This document shows positions 25,097 to 33,898 of a stretch of DNA of 46,390 nucleotides, one piece after another. The stretch is from Chitinophaga pinensis. Its GTDB lineage: Bacteria; Bacteroidota; Bacteroidia; Flavobacteriales_D; Crocinitomicaceae. Both the position numbers and the translations under genes were made by a program. The stretch is from positions 1 through 46,390 of the forward strand of contig CALPMC020000013.1 in NCBI GenBank assembly GCA_943324565.2, given 5' to 3'. How positions within the stretch are numbered: the first letter of the stretch is position 1; each line of letters starts with the position of its first letter. The notes below the pieces were generated by a model. That model saw nothing but the letters and a program-made list of their open reading frames with translations. It did not search any database and was not told the DNA's origin.

Positions 25097-26103
25097 TAAT
25101 TCAGATTTTTCATGCGTAAACTTGCCATCCATAAAACACCAAAAAGAATCGAAGCAAAAACCAAATGCGAAGTTTGTACTAATCCTGGCATGTCAGCATA
25201 TGCTAAAAGAATTCCAGAAACTAGCTCCAAAACTAAAATTAAAAAGGCGGAACGAATGATCAGATAGCGCTGCGTTTGTTCATTTCTCCAAGTTATAAAA
25301 ACTAATAAAATCAAAACTAACCATGAGAAACTGCGATGAATATAAAAAGGTAATCCCAATTTATCCGTCCAAGTTTCACGCCCAAAGCCCTGTTTTGTTA
25401 GTTCGTCAATTGACTCTCGCACTTGCGTACCCAAAAACATTTGATAAAAAGTAATAGCAAAAACAAAAAAAACTAAAATTCGTAAGGTTTTATTTATGGG
25501 TAAGTTAACTTGTTGATTTGGGCTAATAATGCGAATAATATACATTTGTAATCCAATAATAACCAAAGCTAAAAGTAAATGGACCGTAATTGTCCAAGGA
25601 ACTAAATTCGTAGCAACGACAATAGAACCAAACCAAGCTTCAATTAAAATCAAAACTAAATTCACTAATGATAACCAAAGAATTTTGTGTTTACGATATT
25701 TTAAAATAATCCAAAAAAAACCAAACAACATAAAGTTTCCAGCTAAAAACCCAACTAAACGATTTACATATTCTGTCCAAGTTTTACGTGTATTGAAAGC
25801 TTCTTCCACATAAACTGTTGGATCGTTTTGAATGCGTTCAGCTGTTGATTTTAAACCAATTGCATTTAAGAATTTACAGAATTTTTCAACTTTTTTCTGA
25901 CGTTTTAATAAATATGCTTCTCTATAATCAGGTGGTAATTCTGATACTTCAGTTGGTGGAACCCATTGACCAAAACACTTCGGCCAATCCGGACATCCCA
26001 TCCCGCTACCTGAAATACGAACAAAGCTGCCAGCAACCACAACCAAGTAAATTAACACCAATGTTACCCAATTAAAACGAACAAAAATTTTAGAAAATTC
26101 CAT
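25096..26103 (-). CDS. ctaA: Heme A synthase (CtaA/COX15 family)
   Basis: A 335-residue membrane enzyme that converts heme O to heme A for cytochrome oxidases. About eight hydrophobic segments are visible, with the first GSFVRISGSGMGCPDWPKCF loop and conserved histidines in TVHLLLAL, YIHRSFSW and QTSHLVFA. The first-half motif reads TEYVNRLVG, with Asn where many families have the heme-ligating His of EYxHR. I believe this is common in Bacteroidota COX15, but I cannot check it. It heads the three-gene operon ending in the GNAT gene. Confidence 0.9.
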   Translation of the reverse strand: MEFSKIFVRFNWVTLVLIYLVVVAGSFVRISGSGMGCPDWPKCFGQWVPPTEVSELPPDYREAYLLKRQKKVEKFCKFLNAIGLKSTAERIQNDPTVYVEEAFNTRKTWTEYVNRLVGFLAGNFMLFGFFWIILKYRKHKILWLSLVNLVLILIEAWFGSIVVATNLVPWTITVHLLLALVIIGLQMYIIRIISPNQQVNLPINKTLRILVFFVFAITFYQMFLGTQVRESIDELTKQGFGRETWTDKLGLPFYIHRSFSWLVLILLVFITWRNEQTQRYLIIRSAFLILVLELVSGILLAYADMPGLVQTSHLVFASILFGVLWMASLRMKNLN

Positions 26104-26107
26104 GAAT

Positions 26108-26115
26108 CAAAATTA
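26108..26115 (-). promoter_or_regulatory. Candidate -7 box four bases before ctaA
   Basis: The minus strand reads TAATTTTG, a perfect TAnnTTTG, with only ATTC between it and the ctaA ATG. A transcript from it would be leaderless or carry a leader of one to three bases. No -33 TTTG at 17-23 bases is visible. Confidence 0.4.
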
Positions 26116-26153
26116 GTCAATGTGTGTTATTAGGGATTATAAAAGTTGTTTTT

Positions 26154-26213
26154 TTTGAGTACAATTGAAAGTAATTTTTCTCAACACTTTGAGAATGAAT
26201 TGGTGTACTCAAA
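26154..26213. repeat. Nested inverted repeats built from TTTGAG/CTCAAA half-sites
   Basis: The outer arms TTTGAGTACA (26154-26163) and TGTACTCAAA (26204-26213) are exact reverse complements. Inside them lies a perfect hairpin, TTCTCAA (26178-26184), loop CACT, TTGAGAA (26189-26195). The unpaired flanks are 14 and 8 bases. All four arms share a TTGAG/CTCAA core. Confidence 0.6.
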
Positions 26214-26553
26214 TATTTTGAAATTCAAGATTGAAATTATAAGACTGTTGCAAAACTGTTTTCGTATTAACAGTTTGATTGTCAAAAACTAAGATTATTT
26301 TTTGGTTATTTTTACCCTAGTTTTCTTATCTTATGTATGTAAAATGATCAAAATATTTGTTTTGCTGATTTTCTAATAGCAAAACGAAAAATTTAACAAG
26401 ATTTTTTTAATCAGGTAAATCTAATTGTTGATTGGCACCTATTTAAATAATATCAATATACATTATTCAAATTGGATTAATACTATACATCTTCATTGAA
26501 TGAGTCTAGAATTTTGCTCATTTCTGACTTTTTCAGCAGACACTAAACTGAAC

Positions 26554-26752
26554 TTATACAATTTTTCTATAACGAATGCGTTTTGGAACACTGTCGCCTA
26601 AACGTTTTTTACGGTTCTCTTCGCATTCTGAATAAGAGCCTTCAAACCAATACACTTCTGAATCGCCTTCGAATACCAAAATGTGTGTACAAATTCTATC
26701 TAAGAAGCAACGTTCGTGGGAAATAACCACCGCACAACCTGCAAAATTCTCA
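26554..26752 (-). pseudogene. 3'-end fragment copied from ettA
   Basis: On the minus strand this encodes about 65 codons plus a stop, closely matching the C-terminus of the intact EttA at 28183-29865. It begins ENFAGCAVVISHERCFLDRI, where the intact gene has ENFAGCAVVISHDRWFLDRI, and ends PKRIRYRKIV. Nucleotide similarity is high and stops abruptly at about 26750. The nine residues upstream of the match (from an ATG at 26778) are unrelated, so no ATPase could be made: Walker A, signature and Walker B are absent. It is a partial gene copy. Confidence 0.85.
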
Positions 26753-26865
26753 CAAGATACCGCTATAGTTATATTCAAGATTTAATAGATAAAAATATCT
26801 TAGTGAAAAGTCAACAAGGTGAATGAATCACAAATTATGAATTAAAAATTGTAGAAATCAAATAA
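26752..26865 (+). pseudogene. Possible remnant of a winged-helix-type gene
   Basis: Directly at the edge of the ettA fragment, the plus strand reads TRYRYSYIQDLIDKNILVKS, then QQGE, TGA, ITNYELKIVEIK and a stop at 26863-26865. The pattern (xxxYIQDLIDKNILVKS...G..TNYEL) resembles the last winged helix-turn-helix of Fic-family or similar regulators. There is no start and an internal stop. The identification is weak. Confidence 0.35.
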
Positions 26866-26978
26866 AAGCAATTGTTTTTGGTGTTAATTTCATCGCTTAA
26901 TCAAGTTTTCGACTACGCTTGGGCGGAATTTAAAGAAAGGTTTTTTTCAATTTAATAAAAAAAAGAAGGATTCAATTT

Positions 26979-27893
26979 CTAAAAATTCATGAAAAGAGAT
27001 AATTTGGCGCCATACATACTAAAATCGGTTTTTGGAGACAAATTGTTGGAAACTTTAAGGTTTTGAGACAGAATAAATTGTTTGAGTAACATTAATTCCA
27101 GAGATAAGGAACGTTTATTTTTTAAGGCGAAAGAAACACCTTGACCAATATTTATTTCTAAAGCGTTCAGCGCAACATCTGCATTAATATCTGTTGGCCA
27201 TGTTTGATAGTTTTCAAAATAGGTTGTATCATTGGATTGAAACATATAAGAAGTTTTGTAATGGCTAAATTTTAACTCAGTAGGCAAATAGAATGTAGCA
27301 TTTTTTGCAGAATTGTATAAATATTGATAACGTGCACCTGCGTTAAAATAAGAACTGCCCTGACCAAGCAATGAATATTCGGCAGTCAAACCAACAAGAT
27401 TATTTTTATCTACATATTTATTAAGACCAAGCTTTATACAAACAGGCTGTTCACCTCCACCAGTTGTTCCTCCAACATAGTTTTCGTCTTCCTGAAATCC
27501 GGTCCAAATTCTAAGAATTCCTGCGCTCAATCCTATATGGAATCCTAATCCTTCTTCTTTTCTCTGGTTTATTGCTTTTTTTTGATTGATTTTAGATGTG
27601 AATTCTTTGTTATATTTAAAATATTCATATTGAAGACTCGTGAAAGAATACATTTCGCCATCTTTTCCTTGAAATGTCAGAAATCCTGTACTTTGGTCGT
27701 GATTGATAATTTTACCCTTTAGTTCCGATGAATACTTTCTTGATCTGCCGCGTGAATCTGTATATTCTTTGTAAACTGCTACAACATCGTAAACTTCAAC
27801 TATTGAATTTTGTTCTTTTAGGGATGAATCAGTTTGCGCATATACAACAAGATTGATTAAAGCAATTGTTATACATATTAATAATTTCTTCAT
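26979..27893 (-). CDS. Hypothetical outer-membrane protein
   Basis: The 304-residue product has a signal peptide ending near VVYAQ. An N-terminal region (about 30-95) looks like a small beta domain (EVYDVVAVYKEYTDSRGRSR, then GKIINHDQSTGFLTFQGKDG). From about residue 115 the sequence GLGFHIGLSAGILRIWTGF begins a beta-barrel-like pattern (LGLNKYVDKNNLVGLTAEYS, NAGARYQYLY), ending in an aromatic strand SLFMNF. I do not recognise a named family. It is monocistronic, between the fragment region and ettA. Confidence 0.7.
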   Translation of the reverse strand: MKKLLICITIALINLVVYAQTDSSLKEQNSIVEVYDVVAVYKEYTDSRGRSRKYSSELKGKIINHDQSTGFLTFQGKDGEMYSFTSLQYEYFKYNKEFTSKINQKKAINQRKEEGLGFHIGLSAGILRIWTGFQEDENYVGGTTGGGEQPVCIKLGLNKYVDKNNLVGLTAEYSLLGQGSSYFNAGARYQYLYNSAKNATFYLPTELKFSHYKTSYMFQSNDTTYFENYQTWPTDINADVALNALEINIGQGVSFALKNKRSLSLELMLLKQFILSQNLKVSNNLSPKTDFSMYGAKLSLFMNF

Positions 27894-27971
27894 GATTATT
27901 CTCGGTAATGTAATTATTTTAAATTCTATCGTTTTGTAATTAAATGGTAATTATTTGAAACAATGTTTAGA

Positions 27972-28000
27972 AGAGCAATCCAGATTTGTTTGGATTCTCT
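27972..28000. repeat. Hairpin between ettA and the outer-membrane protein gene
   Basis: AGAG, a one-base bulge, AATCCA (27977-27982), loop GATTTGTT, TGGATT (27991-27996), then CTCT form a stem of ten base pairs with one bulged C. A second palindrome, AACCGTT-GA-AACGGTT, lies at 28113-28128 in the same 289-base gap. Neither has a strong T tract on the minus strand. Confidence 0.45.
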
Positions 28001-28182
28001 AAATTTCTTTTCACATCATTTACAACAAATTTATGAAAATAATTTTATCGCAATTTAATAGGGAAGGAATTTTCATTGTTTGTCGAGTATTCAATTTTTT
28101 TGTGTAATTCTAAACCGTTGAAACGGTTGTTGAAACAGGTATATTTTTCAAAGTTACGGGTTTAAATATGCACCTGCAAATA

Positions 28183-29865
28183 TCAAAAAATACTTTTATA
28201 ACGAATGCGTTTAGGAGCATTGTCACCCATACGTTTTTTACGGTTTTCTTCGTATTCGGAATAAGAACCTTCAAACCAATAAACCTCAGAGTCGCCTTCG
28301 AATGCTAAGATGTGCGTACAAATTCTATCTAAGAACCAACGGTCGTGGGAAATAACTACTGCACAACCTGCAAAATTCTCGATTCCTTCTTCCAAAGCTC
28401 GCAATGTATTCACATCGATGTCATTCGTTGGCTCATCCAATAACAACACGTTCGCTTCCGTTTTTAAAGTCATTGCCAAATGCAAGCGATTGCGCTCACC
28501 TCCTGATAAAATGCCTACTTTTTTGTTTTGGTCCGAACCATTGAAATTAAACTTCGACAAATACGCTCGTGAATTGATTTTTTGATTCCCAACTTCAACG
28601 AATTCTAAACCGTTTGAAACAACATCAAATACCGTTTTATCCGGATGAATGTCTTTGTGTGATTGATCGACGTAACCAATTTTCACTGTTTCTCCTACTT
28701 GGAATTCACCACCGTCAGGTTGTAATTCATCCATAATCATTTTGAAAATCGTAGTCTTCCCTGCTCCATTCGGCCCTATAATACCAACGATTCCTGCTGG
28801 TGGCAATTTGAAATTCAAATCACCGTACAATAATTTATCTCCAAATCCTTTCGCCACGTTTACCGCTTCAATTACATTCATACCTAAACGTGGTCCGTTT
28901 GGAATTGGAATTTCCAATCTTGCTTCTTTGTCTTTCGAGTCTTCCGACAACATTTTGTCGTAGTTCTGTAAACGTGCCTTGCTTTTCGCTTGACGTGCTT
29001 TAGGATTCATTCGTACCCATTCCAACTCGCGCGCTAACATTTTCTGACGTTTCGATTCCGATTTCTCTTCCTCTTTCAAACGGTTTCCTTTTTGCTCCAA
29101 CCAAGAAGAATAATTTCCTTTCCACGGAATTCCTTCTCCTCTATCCAATTCTAAAATCCAACCTGCGACGTTATCTAAGAAATAACGGTCGTGGGTTACG
29201 GCAATTACCGTTCCTTGGTATTGTTGTAAATGTTGCTCCAACCAGTCAATCGACTCCGCATCCAAGTGGTTGGTAGGCTCATCGAGCAATAAAATATCTG
29301 GATTTTGCAACAGCAATCTACACAATGCAACGCGGCGTTTTTCACCTCCAGAAAGTGTTTCAATTTTTTGTTCGTCTGGTGGACAACGTAACGCATCCAT
29401 TGCACGCTCTAATTTTGTATCTAATTCCCATGCATCCAAGGCATCGATTCGGTCTTGAACTTCTCCTTGACGTGCAATCAATTTATCCATTTTATCAGGG
29501 TCATTCAAAATTTCTTCGTCCATAAAAGACGCATTGATTTCTTCGTATTCACGCAAAACATCAACTGTTTCTTGTGCACCTTCCATCACCACTTCTTTCA
29601 CTGTTTTGTTCGGATCTAATTCTGGTTCTTGTGGCAAATACCCAACAGAATATCCTGGAGAAAACACCACATCACCTTGATACGCTTGATCTAAACCTGC
29701 AATGATTTTCATTACCGTTGACTTTCCCGAACCGTTCAAACCGATGATTCCAATTTTTGCTCCGTAAAAGAAAGAGAGGTAAATGTTCTTAATGATTTGT
29801 TTTCCTTGTGGCGTTGTTTTGGAAACCCCAACCATTGAAAATATTATTTTTTTATCGTCTGCCAT
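28183..29865 (-). CDS. ettA: Energy-dependent translational throttle protein EttA (ABC-F)
   Basis: A 560-residue ABC-F ATPase that binds the ribosomal E site and gates the start of elongation according to ATP level. The first cassette has Walker A GLNGSGKST (42-50), signature LSGGE (171-175) and Walker B LLLDEPTNHLD with Glu196. A linker (P-site tether, about 243-320) is rich in Arg/Lys (WVRMNPKARQAKSKARLQ). The second cassette has GPNGAGKTT (364-372), LSGGERNR (453-460) and LLLDEPTNDID with Glu478. Length and motifs match EttA rather than other ABC-F subfamilies. A copy of its last 65 codons lies at 26554-26752. Confidence 0.95.
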   Translation of the reverse strand: MADDKKIIFSMVGVSKTTPQGKQIIKNIYLSFFYGAKIGIIGLNGSGKSTVMKIIAGLDQAYQGDVVFSPGYSVGYLPQEPELDPNKTVKEVVMEGAQETVDVLREYEEINASFMDEEILNDPDKMDKLIARQGEVQDRIDALDAWELDTKLERAMDALRCPPDEQKIETLSGGEKRRVALCRLLLQNPDILLLDEPTNHLDAESIDWLEQHLQQYQGTVIAVTHDRYFLDNVAGWILELDRGEGIPWKGNYSSWLEQKGNRLKEEEKSESKRQKMLARELEWVRMNPKARQAKSKARLQNYDKMLSEDSKDKEARLEIPIPNGPRLGMNVIEAVNVAKGFGDKLLYGDLNFKLPPAGIVGIIGPNGAGKTTIFKMIMDELQPDGGEFQVGETVKIGYVDQSHKDIHPDKTVFDVVSNGLEFVEVGNQKINSRAYLSKFNFNGSDQNKKVGILSGGERNRLHLAMTLKTEANVLLLDEPTNDIDVNTLRALEEGIENFAGCAVVISHDRWFLDRICTHILAFEGDSEVYWFEGSYSEYEENRKKRMGDNAPKRIRYKSIF

Positions 29866-29885
29866 TTATTAAATTTTAGTGGTCA

Positions 29886-29915
29886 CAAATTTACCAAGAA
29901 GTTAATGATGTTCAA
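29886..29915 (-). promoter_or_regulatory. Candidate ettA promoter
   Basis: On the minus strand a TTG (29913-29915) is followed after 19 bases by TAAATTTG (29886-29893), a perfect -7 box. The ATG at 29865 lies 20 bases further. Spacing fits the Bacteroidota -33/-7 promoter. Confidence 0.5.
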
Positions 29916-29970
29916 CATTTATTCGATTTATAATCTGCCCAAATAAGGTAATTTTTCAACAAAAGATGTC

Positions 29971-32955
29971 TCACGAAGCCTCTTTATGTGTACTTGAACT
30001 TTCAATTTTTTCAACATCGCCAAAACGCACATCATCCATCAAACGTAGCTTTTCCATCTGACCGACTTCCAAACTAAAGTAGCCAAATTCTTCCGTAATT
30101 ACTCCGACTAAACGATAGATTCCTTTTCCATAAAAAGGGAATTTTCGCACGCTTTCTGGAAAATGAACGGTGTCGATAGTGTCACCATTTTTATCGATAA
30201 ACGTCCCAAAATTCATTATATCGCCTTTTGAAGTCCGAGATTGCTTGATAGCGACCAAGTAACCATACATTTCGGTTCTTGTACCCAAATACTGAGCTAA
30301 CTCCGAAGCAAAAGTATGTGATGGCAAACTTTCATCTAATAAATCAAAGGGATTACAAAGCGAAAAACCAAGTAACTCAATTTGCTCAAACGTTGATTCA
30401 GCGCCATTTTCCTCCAATATTGGTAGTTCATGTTTCACAAATGGTGTTTCAAATAATTCTGCCGTTTTTGACTTAACCAATAGATGCTGATGGTGAAAAT
30501 GTGCTTTCCATAAAAGAGTTTTTCGATCGTCATCAAAATCGCGCAAAGCACCAATCCGAATCAACAACGCCAACTGTTCCAAGGGAATATGACAGCGACG
30601 CATTAAATTTTCAAAGCTTTTGAAACGTCCGTTTTTTCTCCGTTCGTCAATAATTGGAACAACCAACTGTGCTTCGATTCCAGCTACCAATATAAAACCT
30701 AAAATGAGTCTTTTTCCAATTAAAATACATTCAAAAGCTCCTTCATTTAAAGAGGGTGCTTCAATAATTGCCCCCCAACGTCGCGCTTCGTGGACATAAA
30801 TTTCTGTTCGGTAATAGCCCCCAAAATTATTGATTGTAGCCGTCATATATTCCAATGGATAATGCGCTTTTAAATATAAACTCTGGTAACTTTCCACAGC
30901 GTAGGAAGCGGAATGTCCTTTTGAAAATGCGTATCCTGCAAAACTTTCGATTTGTCGCCAAATATCAGATGTGAGGTTAAAACTATGTCCTTTCTGTGCG
31001 CAATTATCAAAAAAAGCCTCGCGGACACGTTGAAATTCCTCGCGCGAACGAAACTTACCTGACATTCCTCTCCGCAGTGAATCGGCTTCTGCCAAACTTA
31101 GCCCAGCGAAAAAATGCGCCACTTTTATCACGTCTTCTTGATAAACCATCACTCCATAGGTTTCAGGCATTATTTCCAACAAAATCGGAGGTGCTTGTTT
31201 TCGTCGCTCTGGATTTCTATGCCTTAAGATATACTCGCGCATCATTCCTGACTGCGATACACCTGGACGAATAATGGAACTTGCTGCCACTAACTCTAAA
31301 TAAGTTTTCACCTTCAATTTAACCATCAACATACGCATCGCTGGAGATTCTACATAAAAACAACCAAGCGCTTTTGCTTCCAACAATAAGTTGCGGACTT
31401 TGTCATCGGTTTTGAAATGAGCTATATCGTGAATGTCGTGTGGTGGATTCTCCGGCTGATTGTAAGCGATAATATCTAAACATTCTCTGATTTTCCCCAA
31501 GCCACGTTGACTAAGTATATCGAACTTATACAAACCAACATCTTCGGCTTCCAACATTGAAAACTGCGTGGTTGGATAAGCTTTGGGAGGCAAAAAAGTT
31601 GCTGAATACCACGTCATCGGTTTTTCGGCAATGACAATTCCACCTGAATGAACGCTTAAATGCGAGGGCAAACCTTGAATATAACGGCTGTATTTCACAA
31701 CTAATTTCGACATTTCATCGAGTTCTTCTTCCACAAATCGACCTTTACTCAAGAGATTAATTTCTGTTTTTGGCAAACCAAATACTTTCCCCAACTCGCG
31801 AATAGTGGCTCGAAATTGAAACGTATTATAGGTACAAAGCCAAGCTGCGTGCGGATAGCGATCAAATAAATAGCTAATCACATCGTCGCGGTCACGCCAC
31901 GAAAAATCAATATCAAAATCGGGTGGATTCTTTCGATAGAGATTGATAAAACGTTCAAAATATAAATCCAATTCCAATGGATCAACATCTGTAATTCGCA
32001 GTAAATAAGCTACTAAACTATTCGCGCCACTTCCTCTTCCAACATAGAAATAACCTTTAGAACGTGCGTAAGAAGTGAAGTCCCACGTAATTAAAAAGTA
32101 AGATAAATAATCCTTTTGAGCAATGATCTCAATTTCTTTATCGATTCGAGTTTCAATGACGGGATTCATTTCTTTGTAGCGATAGCTCAAACCTTCCATA
32201 CACAATTCGCGCAATAATTTTTCATCCTCTTGCTTCGTGCCTGTGAATGTAATCGGATTCTGAGGTGTTGCTTCATCCCCAAATTGAAAATCGACGTGAC
32301 AACTTTTGAATAACTGGGTCGTTCTCACTACTAATTCCGGAAATTCAGCATAATAAGCTACCCAATCTTCAAAATTTAAAAACAGTTCTTTTTCATCAGC
32401 TTGGTCTTTTAGTTCCAATTTTGAAAGTAAAATATTCAGATGAATTGCCCGCAGCAAACGATGTGTGTTGAAATCGCGCTTGGAACGAAAAGTCATCGGA
32501 CTCAAGGCTATCAACTTGTTTTTATCTATTTTTTGGTACTTAAACGCCAAGTTATTAACGTCGCTGATTTTCACCTCAACAAACTCATTTTCCTTTAATT
32601 TATTGGGAACCGCATCAATTGGATAAATAACATAGCAGCTTCCAAAATGTGGAAAAACAGCAGGAAAAGAGCGATCATTATGTAGGTAATTTGACAGATA
32701 AACATTGAGTTCGTGGAATCCGCGATTGTTTCGTGCGATGATTGTGCATTTCAACTCCATTCCATTCCTTAGCTCAACACCAATAACACCGTGTATTCCA
32801 CGTCGTTTTGCTTCTCTCAAAAATGCCAAACCTGCGCCTGTTGAGTTGATATCTGCTAAAAAAACAAAAGGATATTTCGCCTCAATTGCCCAATTAACAA
32901 TCTCTTCAGGAGAAAGAATTCCATATTTTAAGCTGAAACAAGAATGTGTTTTCAT
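29971..32955 (-). CDS. dnaE: DNA polymerase III alpha subunit, short DnaE type
   Basis: A 994-residue C-family DNA polymerase. It has an N-terminal PHP domain (MKTHSCFSLKYGILSPEEIV), the palm with YVGRGSGANSLVAYLLRITD and the catalytic PDFDIDF (Asp346, Asp348), and a third predicted carboxylate in YKFDILSQRGLGK. An OB-fold near the C-terminus (MYGYLVAIKQSRTSKGDIM) follows. It is far shorter than the replicative DnaE of about 1,450 residues expected in this phylum, so it probably corresponds to the second, error-prone/repair-type copy. An ATG at 32997 adds 14 residues but overlaps a -7 promoter box, so the ATG at 32955 is preferred. No imuB or dinB lies nearby. Confidence 0.88.
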   Translation of the reverse strand: MKTHSCFSLKYGILSPEEIVNWAIEAKYPFVFLADINSTGAGLAFLREAKRRGIHGVIGVELRNGMELKCTIIARNNRGFHELNVYLSNYLHNDRSFPAVFPHFGSCYVIYPIDAVPNKLKENEFVEVKISDVNNLAFKYQKIDKNKLIALSPMTFRSKRDFNTHRLLRAIHLNILLSKLELKDQADEKELFLNFEDWVAYYAEFPELVVRTTQLFKSCHVDFQFGDEATPQNPITFTGTKQEDEKLLRELCMEGLSYRYKEMNPVIETRIDKEIEIIAQKDYLSYFLITWDFTSYARSKGYFYVGRGSGANSLVAYLLRITDVDPLELDLYFERFINLYRKNPPDFDIDFSWRDRDDVISYLFDRYPHAAWLCTYNTFQFRATIRELGKVFGLPKTEINLLSKGRFVEEELDEMSKLVVKYSRYIQGLPSHLSVHSGGIVIAEKPMTWYSATFLPPKAYPTTQFSMLEAEDVGLYKFDILSQRGLGKIRECLDIIAYNQPENPPHDIHDIAHFKTDDKVRNLLLEAKALGCFYVESPAMRMLMVKLKVKTYLELVAASSIIRPGVSQSGMMREYILRHRNPERRKQAPPILLEIMPETYGVMVYQEDVIKVAHFFAGLSLAEADSLRRGMSGKFRSREEFQRVREAFFDNCAQKGHSFNLTSDIWRQIESFAGYAFSKGHSASYAVESYQSLYLKAHYPLEYMTATINNFGGYYRTEIYVHEARRWGAIIEAPSLNEGAFECILIGKRLILGFILVAGIEAQLVVPIIDERRKNGRFKSFENLMRRCHIPLEQLALLIRIGALRDFDDDRKTLLWKAHFHHQHLLVKSKTAELFETPFVKHELPILEENGAESTFEQIELLGFSLCNPFDLLDESLPSHTFASELAQYLGTRTEMYGYLVAIKQSRTSKGDIMNFGTFIDKNGDTIDTVHFPESVRKFPFYGKGIYRLVGVITEEFGYFSLEVGQMEKLRLMDDVRFGDVEKIESSSTHKEAS

Positions 32956-32994
32956 TGAATGACTGAGAAGTTGTTTTGAATAAAAAACTTGAAA

Positions 32995-33002
32995 CAAAAT
33001 TA
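32995..33002 (-). promoter_or_regulatory. Candidate -7 box for the dnaE-type gene
   Basis: The minus strand reads TAATTTTG, a perfect TAnnTTTG. Transcription would begin downstream of 32995, after the ATG at 32997, which supports the start codon at 32955 (39 bases away). No clear -33 TTTG is visible. Confidence 0.4.
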
Positions 33003-33112
33003 CAACAAAAAATGAATTTTGATTATAATTTAATCTTTTATTTTGATTAAATTTTAATCTTTTAATTCAACAAAAGTGAAAGCAAAAAAATATTTTTTGA
33101 ATGTGATTTAAA

Positions 33113-33898
33113 ATGAAAAATGTACCTTCGTTTTTAATGAAGAGTATAAAGAAATTTCTTGCTAAAATTTTAAGTCAAAAAGCATATTTGAGAACCCTAC
33201 ACCGTGTTTTTTATTTGCTATACGATTTAGGTTTTCTAAAAAACGATCCGCGATTCAAATATCATTATGCGATAAAACAAATCATTCAAAAAGACTTTGT
33301 GGTGGTGGATATCGGTGCAAATCTCGGTTATTTTGCTAAAAACTTCGCACGACTTACACCCAACGGAAAAGTGATTGCAATTGAGCCTGTACCTGTGTTT
33401 TACAATACGCTAAAACACTTTTTGGGTAATAAATCAAACGTTGAAATTCACAATGTTGCACTCGGAAAAGAAGAAGGAATTATCACGATGGTTATGCCTG
33501 AATCGGATGGTTTTATTCGCACAGGTTTACCGCACATCGCACATACAGAAGAAGAGAAAAAAATGCACAAAACACAAGATGTTAAAATTGTAAAAGCATC
33601 TGAATTCATAGGTGAAATCACAAAAATCAACTACATAAAATGCGACATTGAAGGTTACGAAGGAATTGTTTTTCAAGAAATTAAATCTGTAATTGCAACG
33701 CAACGTCCGTTTGTTCAACTTGAAATTTCAGAAGAAAACAAACCTCAGTTGCTGGCACTATTTAATGAATTAGATTACCTTCAATTTGGAATTTGCGATG
33801 CGCATTTTGTGTCAGAAGAAGGCGTTCAAAAAGAAGAAGGTGATTATTTCTTCGTGCCAAAAGAGAAATTAAAAGTTTTCCAAAATTATATTTCTTAA
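33113..33898 (+). CDS. FkbM family SAM-dependent methyltransferase
   Basis: A 261-residue methyltransferase with SAM-binding motif I VVDIGANLGYF at 64-74. Motif II is VIAIEPVPVFYNTLKHFL near 90-105, and the FkbM features NVEIHNVALGK and IKCDIEGYEGIVFQEI follow. The family methylates hydroxyls, often on polysaccharides or secondary metabolites; the acceptor is unknown. The N-terminal 45 residues are basic and hydrophobic (KSIKKFLAKILSQKAYLRTL), possibly membrane-associated. The stop overlaps the next ATG by one base (TAATG). Confidence 0.88.
   Translation: MKNVPSFLMKSIKKFLAKILSQKAYLRTLHRVFYLLYDLGFLKNDPRFKYHYAIKQIIQKDFVVVDIGANLGYFAKNFARLTPNGKVIAIEPVPVFYNTLKHFLGNKSNVEIHNVALGKEEGIITMVMPESDGFIRTGLPHIAHTEEEKKMHKTQDVKIVKASEFIGEITKINYIKCDIEGYEGIVFQEIKSVIATQRPFVQLEISEENKPQLLALFNELDYLQFGICDAHFVSEEGVQKEEGDYFFVPKEKLKVFQNYIS

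Larger units (their letters stand above)
26104..26553. other. 450-base gap without genes; nested palindrome inside
   Basis: Very AT-rich, with stops in all frames at short intervals. Apart from the ctaA promoter box and the nested inverted repeats at 26154-26213, nothing recognisable was seen. Confidence 0.5.

Noticed and set aside
26554-26778. Small intact gene of 74 residues
   Set aside because: It is only the tail of an ABC-F ATPase without any nucleotide-binding motif; the first nine residues are unrelated read-through.
29971-32997. Longer start of the dnaE-type gene at 32997
   Set aside because: The extra 14 residues lie before the PHP domain start, and the codon overlaps a perfect -7 box at 32995-33002, so it would probably not be transcribed.
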